The notes under the pieces: model-generated
What the model was told of the DNA's origin: nothing
The model's database searches: none
What the model saw: the letters and a program-made list of their open reading frames with translations, nothing else
Assembly (NCBI GenBank): GCA_016213135.1
Contig: JACRBQ010000020.1
Location: forward strand, 1 to 42,868
From: Chloroflexota bacterium
GTDB lineage: Bacteria; Chloroflexota; Anaerolineae; Anaerolineales; VGOW01
DNA length: 42,868 nt
Direction: 5' to 3'
In this document: positions 22,863 through 30,309 of the stretch, in pieces
How positions within the stretch are numbered: position 1 is the first letter of the stretch
Layout of the letters: each line of letters opens with the position of its first letter
Position numbers and translations under genes: made by a program

Positions 22863-24134
22863 TCAGAGTTTCGATCTGGCGGGCGCCATAGCCTTCACCA
22901 CCGCGCGCGCCGAAGCCACAGAGAACCCCATGCGAACAACATCCCGGTACGGCCGGTGAGCGGAGACCGAGTCGAAGAGGGCTTGACGCAGCTTGGCGTC
23001 GCTCTCCGCCGCCCGCACGACAATGTCCATCAAACCGAAGCGCGAGAGCAGAATAGTGAAGCGGCGCATCGCCTGCCCATAGGGCAGATCACTAATGATG
23101 TCGTGATTCGCGGCGCGGTAAGTTTGAAACGCCCGAGCTGAGAGACCCTCGTGAAGGATAACGCCCGCCGCCCGTAGGCCCGTCTGGATGGCCGTAGTGA
23201 CCCCTTTGCCCTTGAAGGCCCGCACCAGCCCCGCCGCGTCGCCCACCATCACGAAGCGATCTCCGGTGAAGTTGCGGGCCAGCCCGCAGGGAAAGTGGCC
23301 CTTGAAGTAACGCAAATCGTTGGCGTCGAGACGGCCGGCGTTCTCCAGACCCGGCAATGCGCGCCGGACTTCGGGGAAGGCCAGAAATCTGCTCATCACG
23401 TTGGCGTCAACGGTCTCACCGGCGATATTGATGGTGAGGTGGTTGCCTTTGGGGGTGATCGCGCCGAACTCGATGCGCGGGGTGGGAGGCAGAAAGGCGT
23501 GGATGCGATTCCCGAATTCGACCATGCCGGACTCGCCCGGATGGTATTTGGTGACCACCGAATTCAACGCCGGGGGAGGCCGGTAACCGACGGCTTGTTT
23601 GAAGAGAACTGCCGTGCCTTCGTCCAACCCGAACGCGCCCACCACCACTTCCGCCTCGAGTGGGGCGTTCTCGGTATAGATCACGACCCGATCGGCGTGG
23701 AACTCAAGGAAGGTGACACGGGCGGTCACCACTTCAACGCCGCGCTCGCGAGCCGCGCCCAGCATGTAATCGTCGAACTGAACCCGCCGCTGGGACACCG
23801 ACGGCTCGGCCTCCCCGTCGAGAACGATCTCGCGCCGCACCGTGTGTACGACGTAACCGGTGATCGCGTTGCGATCCAAATGGTGGGGGAACGGAATTCC
23901 TAGCCCGCACTCAAGCAATTCGACGATGGGCGGCGACAGCACCCCGGCGCATTGATTGTGCTGCTGTTCCCCGGCGAACTGCTTGCCTTCCACTACGGTC
24001 ACGCGCAAGTCGCGACCCAATGCCCGCGCGCCCTGCTTGAGGGCAATGGCCGTCGCCACGCCCCCCGGCCCCCCGCCGATGATGACGACTCTCCCGCCGC
24101 CTGGCAACGGCCCCAACCCGGAATTCTTCGGCAT
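22863..24134 (-). CDS. Geranylgeranyl reductase-family flavoprotein, copy 2
   Basis: The start at 24134 overlaps the upstream stop as TGATG. The 423-residue protein has an FAD-binding Rossmann motif (VVIIGGGPGGVATAIALKQ, about 16-34), a middle substrate region (FDDYMLGAARERGVEVV), the second FAD motif FVMVGDAAGLVRAFKGKG, and a C-terminal helical tail. This fits the geranylgeranyl reductase family, which saturates isoprenoid chains of chlorophylls, archaeal lipids or menaquinone. The neighbouring quinone-oxidising genes favour a quinone or lipid substrate. A Cys in the NQCAGVLSP segment is shared with copy 1 (NKCAGILSS). Confidence 0.82.
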   Translation of the reverse strand: MPKNSGLGPLPGGGRVVIIGGGPGGVATAIALKQGARALGRDLRVTVVEGKQFAGEQQHNQCAGVLSPPIVELLECGLGIPFPHHLDRNAITGYVVHTVRREIVLDGEAEPSVSQRRVQFDDYMLGAARERGVEVVTARVTFLEFHADRVVIYTENAPLEAEVVVGAFGLDEGTAVLFKQAVGYRPPPALNSVVTKYHPGESGMVEFGNRIHAFLPPTPRIEFGAITPKGNHLTINIAGETVDANVMSRFLAFPEVRRALPGLENAGRLDANDLRYFKGHFPCGLARNFTGDRFVMVGDAAGLVRAFKGKGVTTAIQTGLRAAGVILHEGLSARAFQTYRAANHDIISDLPYGQAMRRFTILLSRFGLMDIVVRAAESDAKLRQALFDSVSAHRPYRDVVRMGFSVASARAVVKAMAPARSKL

Positions 24135-25411
24135 CACTGATTCTTCCAAACGTGCACCATACCTCGCCCCCAACCCCAGAGCGCCGTCCGGCTGATCGAA
24201 AGCCGGAAAATCTGCCGATAGGACTCGTCGCCGGTAAACATGCTCCACAAGATGCGGGTATGAATTTGTTTCATCGGCGGCAGGCCGGCCTCGGTCACAA
24301 TCGCGCGCCGCCAGGCGCTCAACAGAAGTGGCGCTTGCCGGGTGATGGCCCACATGCGGAACAGCCACCGCCCGTAAAGATTATCGGCGGCGATGCGGCG
24401 GCAGATGGGACCATAACCGGCGGCGAAATCCTTGCGCCCGATCCCGCGCTCAATAGCAGTGCGGGCCGCCGCCTCGGCGGTTACAAAGGCCGCGCCGATT
24501 CCATCTTTGTACAGGCGCGTGATCGCGGCGTCGCCCACCACTACTAGCCGGTCAGCATAGTAACCGTGCGCTGCCGAAACTGCAACACGCGGCGTGCAGC
24601 CGCACAGCGCCGGCGTCCCGTCGGGAAACAGCGCCGTCAGGTCGTGGCCCTCCAGAAAGTCGCCCACCGCATCGGGCGGCAGTTTGCGTCCCAGCAGTGA
24701 AATGTTGGCATAGCGGCCTTTCGGAATCAGCCCGGCGAAAATCAACCCCGGCGGATAGTCGAAGAAAATGTGGACGTTGCCCTCGAGCAGGCCGCCCGGC
24801 AGAGGCACTTCGTCTTGCGCCATGATCTCGGTGCGTGGCGGCCGATAGCCCCAGGCCGGATCGAGCGGGGCGCGGCTGTTCACGCCGGTGGCCAGCACCA
24901 CCAGATCAGCCTCCAAACCCTCGTGAGCGGTGACGACGGCGGGCCGGAGACCGGGCCGGACGACCCGCACCCGCTCCCGTCGGACGCCGGCGCCGCGCGC
25001 CCGGGCCTGATCCAATAACCAGCCGTCGAATGAATGCGGAAAGGGCGGCCCCCCCAAACGCGGGCCGCCACCGCGATAAATGCTCACATTGCGCCGCGCC
25101 GGATCGGGCCGGTGGATCGGCAGCCGGCTCCCATCCAGGTGAAGCACGTAAGCATTGAGCTCGGACTGAATGACGTCGGGCGGGAGGTCGAGGCCGAACG
25201 TCTGTAGATTATGGATGAGCGTGGAAGAGAGGATGCCGGCGCACTTGTTGCAGCCGCCGGGGCCGGGCCGGTTGAAGTCGCGGGCTTCGAGAATGATGAC
25301 TTCGAGGCGCAGTCCCGCTTCGGCGGCAAAGCGCAGCAAGTGCAGGGCGGCGAAACTGCCCGCCGGCCCGCCGCCGACAATCACCACCCGACTGCCGTTG
25401 ACGAGCCGCAT
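24134..25411 (-). CDS. Geranylgeranyl reductase-family flavoprotein, copy 1
   Basis: A 425-residue FAD protein: Rossmann motif VVIVGGGPAGSFAALHLLR (about 9-27), NKCAGILSS, a middle VVLATG segment (LVVLATGVNSRAPLD) and the second FAD site LVVVGDAAITRLYKDGIG. It resembles copy 2 in layout but is clearly diverged, so the two may act on different double bonds or form a heterodimer. It starts 15 bp after the triheme cytochrome stop. The C-terminal region (YGRWLFRMWAITRQAPLLL) has membrane-associated character. Role in quinone or lipid saturation is inferred. Confidence 0.82.
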   Translation of the reverse strand: MRLVNGSRVVIVGGGPAGSFAALHLLRFAAEAGLRLEVIILEARDFNRPGPGGCNKCAGILSSTLIHNLQTFGLDLPPDVIQSELNAYVLHLDGSRLPIHRPDPARRNVSIYRGGGPRLGGPPFPHSFDGWLLDQARARGAGVRRERVRVVRPGLRPAVVTAHEGLEADLVVLATGVNSRAPLDPAWGYRPPRTEIMAQDEVPLPGGLLEGNVHIFFDYPPGLIFAGLIPKGRYANISLLGRKLPPDAVGDFLEGHDLTALFPDGTPALCGCTPRVAVSAAHGYYADRLVVVGDAAITRLYKDGIGAAFVTAEAAARTAIERGIGRKDFAAGYGPICRRIAADNLYGRWLFRMWAITRQAPLLLSAWRRAIVTEAGLPPMKQIHTRILWSMFTGDESYRQIFRLSISRTALWGWGRGMVHVWKNQ

Positions 25412-25426
25412 GGTTGCTCCCTATTG

Positions 25427-26554
25427 CTATTTCTGCCAAACGCGAATCAGAGTGATAATGTAACTCAGGTCTTCCGGCGTCAGGATGCCCTCGAAGCCAT
25501 CCATGGCCGTTCGCTCCCGGCCAGCCAAAATGAAAGCGCTCAAATCGTCGTCGCTGTGCGATTGAATGAACTTGTTATCGCGCAAGTTCTTGCCCAGGCC
25601 GCCGCGGCCTTCGACCCCGTGGCAGGCCGCGCAGTTGATGACGAATAATTCCTGCCCGATCTCCTCCGGCGGCAGGAAGGTGAGCAAGCGCGCCTGCGCT
25701 CCGGCCCAATCCTTTTGCCCCAGCAGGCCCATCATGGCCCGTATGTCTTTGGCTTCGGACTCGGAAGCCTGGGCCAGGGCGGCCTCCAGATGAAACGAGG
25801 CATCCGGCTGGTCGAATTGCTGCACGGCGAACAGCGCGCTCCGCAGATGCCGCCTCATCGAGATCAGCGGCATCACGGCCTGCCCTTCACGCCAGGCCGA
25901 GATCAGGGCCACCACATCGTCAATTTGCTGTGGCGAAAGCACCGTGCCCCAGGTGGGCATGCCTTTGGCCGGGCGGCCATGCGTGATGGTGTTACGATAC
26001 CACGCATTGTCAAAATCACGCAACGTTGCCGGGTCGTTCAATGCCGGGGCGCGGTCGGTGCCTTGGCCGTTTTCGCCGTGACAGATGAAGCAGGTCTCGG
26101 CAAAGATGGTTGCGCCGCGCACCGGATCAGGCTCGATCACGACCGGGGCGATTTCCGGCGCGGTCGCCTCCCAGGCGCGGATAAAAGCCACGAGTTGCAC
26201 CGCCTGCTGGTCGGTGAACGGGCCACCGTAGGTCTGCCCCCAGGCGGGCATTACTGTCCCCGGCACGCCGGTGCGGATCAGGCTGAACAACGTGTCGTCG
26301 GCAGTCGTCTTGAGTAGGGTGCGCGAATTGAGAACCGGCCCCAGGTTGCCTTCGCCGCCCTCGCCATGACAGGCGGCGCAATTCTCGGCATACAGTTCGC
26401 TTCCGGCGGTCTGCGCGCGGCGCAGGTCGGCGGCCTCCACGGCCTGAATCCGCCCCGGCTCGCGCCAAAAATAGACCTGAAAAACTGCCAGAACTGCCAG
26501 CGTCAGGCCAAAGCCTGTAGCCACGAGGGGTGTGTGGTCCTCTTGCGGTCGCAT
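25427..26554 (-). CDS. Membrane-anchored triheme cytochrome c
   Basis: A 375-residue protein with an N-terminal helix (LVATGFGLTLAVLAVFQVYFW) and three CxxCH sites: CAACHG, CFICHG and CAACHG. The first two hemes lie in adjacent class I domains with distal Met candidates (VMPAW and GMPTW). About 100 residues without a heme (ALFAVQQFDQPDASFHLEAALAQ) separate the third. It starts 9 bp after the Rieske stop with a GAGGTGAG site, so it is likely the cytochrome c1-equivalent of the Rieske/cytochrome b complex. Confidence 0.88.
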   Translation of the reverse strand: MRPQEDHTPLVATGFGLTLAVLAVFQVYFWREPGRIQAVEAADLRRAQTAGSELYAENCAACHGEGGEGNLGPVLNSRTLLKTTADDTLFSLIRTGVPGTVMPAWGQTYGGPFTDQQAVQLVAFIRAWEATAPEIAPVVIEPDPVRGATIFAETCFICHGENGQGTDRAPALNDPATLRDFDNAWYRNTITHGRPAKGMPTWGTVLSPQQIDDVVALISAWREGQAVMPLISMRRHLRSALFAVQQFDQPDASFHLEAALAQASESEAKDIRAMMGLLGQKDWAGAQARLLTFLPPEEIGQELFVINCAACHGVEGRGGLGKNLRDNKFIQSHSDDDLSAFILAGRERTAMDGFEGILTPEDLSYIITLIRVWQK

Positions 26555-26563
26555 TGGCTCACC

Positions 26564-27061
26564 TCAGCCCGGATAAAATGCCTGTGACGGATCAAAACGC
26601 TTGCGGCTGATCGGGTGCTGCGTGTCCACCACGAGGTTGCCATCCTTCAGGCTCACCGGAAATATGTCCAACGGGCGTGGGGCCGGGCCGCCAGTGACCT
26701 CGCCCTGCCGGTTGAAAAGCGAGCTGTGGCACGGGCAGTGGAACTGCCCTTCGTCTTCGCGCCACGGCACGGTACAGCCCAAATGCGTGCAACGCTGCCA
26801 CAACGCCAGCAGGCCGCCGTCTTCCAGCCGGGAAATGTAGAAGCGGCCCTGCCGGACGTAGCTGACCGCGCCCGGCTTAAACTCCTCGGGAGCGCCGGCC
26901 ACCACCTCGCCGCCAAATGCGCCCGACACGGCGCGCGGCTTGAAGAACTGGAACAACCCCAGCCCCCCCTGCCCGAACAGCCCGGCAAGCGAGACCGCCC
27001 AGGCCCAGCCGAGAAACTCGCGGCGCGAGAGAGCGCTCTTTTTCAATGTCTGTGCAGCCAT
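26564..27061 (-). CDS. Rieske [2Fe-2S] protein
   Basis: The start at 27061 follows a GAGGTGG site and gives 165 residues. A Tat-like N-terminus (SRREFLGWAW) leads into one anchor helix. The cluster ligands are Cys91 and His93 in CTHLGC and Cys109 and His112 in CPCHSS, with the disulfide pair Cys96/Cys111. The GGPAPRPL loop is conserved. All ligands are present. It receives electrons from the quinol at the Qo site of the cytochrome b encoded upstream and passes them to cytochrome c. Gene order cyt b - subunit IV - Rieske - cyt c is that of a b/c complex. Confidence 0.95.
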   Translation of the reverse strand: MAAQTLKKSALSRREFLGWAWAVSLAGLFGQGGLGLFQFFKPRAVSGAFGGEVVAGAPEEFKPGAVSYVRQGRFYISRLEDGGLLALWQRCTHLGCTVPWREDEGQFHCPCHSSLFNRQGEVTGGPAPRPLDIFPVSLKDGNLVVDTQHPISRKRFDPSQAFYPG

Positions 27062-27152
27062 AACCACCTCATTGCTGATTGATGATTGCTGATTGAGAAC
27101 TTCATTCATCATTCACACTTGCACCGGCGCGCAAGTGCGGTGTCGTTCATCG

Positions 27153-27923
27153 TTACAGTCCATCCCACGGGTTATATCCGTCAGGCATTTGCCACGGCCA
27201 ATACAGTTTGAAACCCGGCCCGCGGAACAAGAAGCCGCTCACGGTGAACACGATGGCCGATACGAACATGACGGTGAATAGGGTGAGCATCAGTTCGCGC
27301 GTGTCGCCTCCGAACCGCCAGACGACGAGCGCGGGCAGAGCCACCAGCACGGCGATGATGGCCCCGGGCAACAACCCCTGCGCCACCCACTGCGGCACCA
27401 CGCCGCGCAGTAATTCGCGCAAACCCAACGCGTTATCCAGCGCGATGTAGCCCGGCATGACGACCAGTACATACAGCGCAGTCCAACTCACGATGCGGCG
27501 GCCCCGCGCCGACGAAAACCATACGCCCGCGTTGGCGCGCGAATGATCAAGGTACGGCAGCATCACCAGAAACAACACCAGCACGGTGGGGATGATGACT
27601 CCCGCCAGCGTCGGGTGCATGTGTTCCAGCAGTTCCTGCAAGCCGAGGAAATACCACGGGGCCTTGGCCGGATCAGTCGTGACGAGCGGGTTGGCGATTT
27701 CTTCCAGCGGCGCGTGCCTGGCGAGCGAAAACAGGAAAATCGCCAACGTCACGCCGAGCAACAGCACCACTTCCCACAACAGCACAATGGGGAAAGAGAA
27801 CACGGTGTCGTCCGGCCCCTTCCCAACCAGCGGACTCTCGCCGCGCATCAGTTCGGCCAGGGAGTACGTCTTGCGCGAGTCTTTGGGGAAGATTTCATCG
27901 GTTACAGGGAGTTGAGTCGCCAT
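27153..27923 (-). CDS. Cytochrome b C-terminal subunit (subunit IV-like)
   Basis: The start at 27923 has a GGAGAG site, giving 256 residues. Four to five membrane helices are present, with the Qo-loop region APWYFLGLQELLEHMHP in place of the PEWYFLP motif of classic bc1 and b6f complexes. It corresponds to PetD or the C-terminal half of cytochrome b. The N-terminus (about 55 residues, PKDSRKTYSLAELMRGESPL) is an extra soluble stretch. Its gap to the Rieske gene (27062-27152) holds AATCATC/GATTGATGATT-type low-complexity repeats. Confidence 0.9.
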   Translation of the reverse strand: MATQLPVTDEIFPKDSRKTYSLAELMRGESPLVGKGPDDTVFSFPIVLLWEVVLLLGVTLAIFLFSLARHAPLEEIANPLVTTDPAKAPWYFLGLQELLEHMHPTLAGVIIPTVLVLFLVMLPYLDHSRANAGVWFSSARGRRIVSWTALYVLVVMPGYIALDNALGLRELLRGVVPQWVAQGLLPGAIIAVLVALPALVVWRFGGDTRELMLTLFTVMFVSAIVFTVSGFLFRGPGFKLYWPWQMPDGYNPWDGL

Positions 27924-27938
27924 AACACTCTCCGTGGA

Positions 27939-27976
27939 GGGTGGAGGGTGGAGGAATGTCGCTTCACCCTCCACCC
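27939..27976. repeat. Intercistronic hairpin between cytochrome b and subunit IV
   Basis: A perfect 12-bp stem (GGGTGGAGGGTG at 27939-27950 with 27965-27976) closes on a 14-nt loop. It fills the gap between the two genes and may stabilise or process the mRNA. Confidence 0.6.
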
Positions 27977-27984
27977 TTCACTCT

Positions 27985-28713
27985 CTACGTTTCATTCGCC
28001 GCCAACCCCCCATCCTTCCGCACCCGCCAGACGTGCAGAGAGACGAGCATCGTTATGAGCAACGGCAGGACGGCGATGTGCAGAGTGTAAAAGCGGATAA
28101 GCGCATTCTGTCCGACTTCGGCGCCGCCGAGCAGCATTTCGCGCATGACAGGGCCGGCGACGGGCGCATAACCGGCGATGTTTGTGCCGACGGTGATGGC
28201 CCAATAGGCCAATTGATCCCACGGCAACAGATAGCCGGTGAAACTCGCGCCCAGCGTCAGCAGCAGCAGCACGACGCCCACGATCCAGTTGAACTCGCGC
28301 GGCGGCTTGTACGCGCCCACGTAAAACACGCGCGCCAGGTGCAGGATCACGGCCAACACCATCGCGTGCGCCGACCAGCGGTGCATGTCCCGCGTGAACT
28401 GGCCCAGGGGCACGGACAGCTGAATCTCTTTCATGGTCGGGTAGGCGCGCTCCACCGAAGGCACGTAGTAAAACATGAGCAGCACCCCCGTCCACACCAG
28501 CACCCCGAATAAGATGCAGGAGATGATGCCGAGGCCGAATGAGTACGACCACCGCAGGCTTTTATGGCTGACCTTCACCGGGTGGAGGTGAAAGAAGACG
28601 TTGCTCGTCATGGCCAGCGAGCGGTCGAGCGGGTTGTCCGGCCAGCCATGGCGGAAGAACGAGCGCCAGAGGCGCGATTGAAAAAGGCGGGCGGCCAGCG
28701 AAGCGAGGGTCAT
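27985..28713 (-). CDS. Cytochrome b (b6-type N-terminal subunit)
   Basis: The start at 28713 ([20 protein letters not shown]) gives 242 residues, the usual size of cytochrome b6. Four helices bind two hemes. Ligand candidates are His111 and His125 ([11 protein letters not shown]...ILHLARVF) and His212 and His227 (TLHIAVLP...SLHVWRV). The second pair is separated by 14 residues, as in b6-type proteins; bc1-type cytochromes have 13. The position of the b6 heme c(i) cysteine seems to be Gly (SFGLGI). With subunit IV it makes the quinone-oxidising core. Confidence 0.93.
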   Translation of the reverse strand: MTLASLAARLFQSRLWRSFFRHGWPDNPLDRSLAMTSNVFFHLHPVKVSHKSLRWSYSFGLGIISCILFGVLVWTGVLLMFYYVPSVERAYPTMKEIQLSVPLGQFTRDMHRWSAHAMVLAVILHLARVFYVGAYKPPREFNWIVGVVLLLLTLGASFTGYLLPWDQLAYWAITVGTNIAGYAPVAGPVMREMLLGGAEVGQNALIRFYTLHIAVLPLLITMLVSLHVWRVRKDGGLAANET

Positions 28714-28761
28714 GGATAACTCCAAACTCCAAACTTCAAATCTCAAACTCAAATTTCAAAT

Positions 28762-28813
28762 CTCCAACTTCAAACTCCAAACCCTTTTGCGGTTTGGAGT
28801 TTGAAGTTTGGAG
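28762..28813. repeat. Long near-perfect hairpin in the cytochrome operon
   Basis: Arms of 22 and 23 bp (28762-28783 and 28791-28813) differ by one base and close on CTTTTGC. Beside it (28719-28761) are further CAAACTCCAAACTTC-type copies. The element lies between the tetraheme lipoprotein and cytochrome b genes and could separate their mRNA levels by processing or partial termination. Confidence 0.7.
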
Positions 28814-28827
28814 TTTCGCGTCAGCGG

Positions 28828-30294
28828 TTACTTTGTCGGCAGCGTTTGGACGTAAGCCGCCAGATTGGCCCGGTCTTCCAGCGTGTAGCCCAGGGCGATG
28901 CCCGAAGGCATCGGCTCGCCCGGATGCCCGAAGGAAATCTTGTGGAAGAATTCCCACGGGTTGTCCGCGGCCACAGTTCCGACGTACTCCGGTTCAGCCG
29001 CATCGCCAAAGTTGATCTTCTTGCCGTCCGTGCCGTGACAGGCGGCGCACGTGTTGTCGAACTTGGCTTTGCCCCGCGCCGCGTCGCCGTTGACCGTCTT
29101 GTCGGCGTTGATGTAGTCTGCGCTGTCGTACGTCTCTTGCTGCACGAAGGTCACCAGCGCGTTGATGTATGCCTCGCCGAGGACTTGCGAGAAGTCATGG
29201 TCGGGGTTCTTCGCGCCCGTCAGCCAGGCGGTCAGGTCTTCTGCCGACAGAGAGGTGGCGTCCCGTATGCCGGGGAAGCCGGTCTGGTGTGAGCCGCCGC
29301 CATACGCGCCATCCACGCCTTTGTAGTCCCAGCCGTGGCATTCCTTGCAGCGCCAGGTGTCCGCGCCGGTGCGGGTGTTGGTGGTCTGCGTCTTCCACAA
29401 CGGCTGGTCGGTGGCCGGCGCTTCGGCCCCGATGACATGCCACCAGGCGTCGTACAGCAAGCCGCCGCCGCTGACCGCCGGCTCCGTTGTCAAGGTTTGG
29501 GTGTAGGCCAACACGTTGGCAACGTCATCATCCGTCCACTCATTGGCGATGCCCGAGGGCATGGGCCAACCCGGCTGGCCGAAGCGGACTTTGTGGAAGA
29601 ACTCCCACGGGTTGTCTCCGGCGACGAGCCCCAGGAACTCCGGCTCCTCGATGCTGTCGAAGTTGATGGCGTTGCCTTCCGGGCCGTGGCAGTATTGGCA
29701 GACCTCGCCGAACTTGGTTTTGCCCGCCGCCGCGTCGCCCGTGGTCGACTTGTCCGCATTGATCCAACTGGCCGTGTCCATCTGCCCCCCCACGACGAAC
29801 AACGCCAGATCGATCAAGTCTTGCTCGTCCAGCACCGTCGAGAAGTCGTGATCGGGATTGGTGGAGCCTTTGAGGATGGCCAGCACCTCGGTCGCGGGTT
29901 TGGCCTGGGCGGCCACGATGCCGGCGAACCCGGTCTTGTGTGAGCCGCCGCCGTACGCGCCGTCCACACCTTTGTAGTCCCAGCCGTGGCATTCCTTGCA
30001 ACGCCAGGTGTCCGGGCCGGTGCGGGTGTTGGTAGTCTGCGTCTTCCACAGCGGCTGATCGGCAGTCGGCGCTTCCGCCCCGATGGCTTCCCACCAGGCG
30101 TCGTACAGCAAGCCGCCGCGTATCATGTCGCCTTGCAGTTCCGGCGCGGTAGTGGCCGGGGGCGCGGGAGGCGCAGTGGGCGCGGTCGTCGTTGGCGCCG
30201 GTGTGGCCGCCGCGCTGCAGCCGACAGCCACGAGAGCTATCAGCGCGAGAGCCGCGCCCCATACAATCAAGTGAGTATTTAGTTTTTTCTTCAT
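28828..30294 (-). CDS. Tetraheme cytochrome c lipoprotein with internal duplication
   Basis: A 488-residue protein. The signal peptide ends in a lipobox (LIALVAVGC). Two homologous halves follow, each with a pair of hemes: CKECHG then CQYCHG in the first, CKECHG then CAACHG in the second. The first heme segment of each half is almost identical (WKTQTTNTRTG, ECHGWDYKGVDGAYGGGSH), whereas the second heme segments differ more. Hemes 1 and 3 carry WDYKG extensions; hemes 2 and 4 are followed by MPSGIA. It lies between the GltD-like flavoprotein and cytochrome b genes. Probable role: electron exchange at the outer side. Confidence 0.9.
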   Translation of the reverse strand: MKKKLNTHLIVWGAALALIALVAVGCSAAATPAPTTTAPTAPPAPPATTAPELQGDMIRGGLLYDAWWEAIGAEAPTADQPLWKTQTTNTRTGPDTWRCKECHGWDYKGVDGAYGGGSHKTGFAGIVAAQAKPATEVLAILKGSTNPDHDFSTVLDEQDLIDLALFVVGGQMDTASWINADKSTTGDAAAGKTKFGEVCQYCHGPEGNAINFDSIEEPEFLGLVAGDNPWEFFHKVRFGQPGWPMPSGIANEWTDDDVANVLAYTQTLTTEPAVSGGGLLYDAWWHVIGAEAPATDQPLWKTQTTNTRTGADTWRCKECHGWDYKGVDGAYGGGSHQTGFPGIRDATSLSAEDLTAWLTGAKNPDHDFSQVLGEAYINALVTFVQQETYDSADYINADKTVNGDAARGKAKFDNTCAACHGTDGKKINFGDAAEPEYVGTVAADNPWEFFHKISFGHPGEPMPSGIALGYTLEDRANLAAYVQTLPTK

Positions 30295-30309
30295 TTGACA
30301 GTCTCCTCT

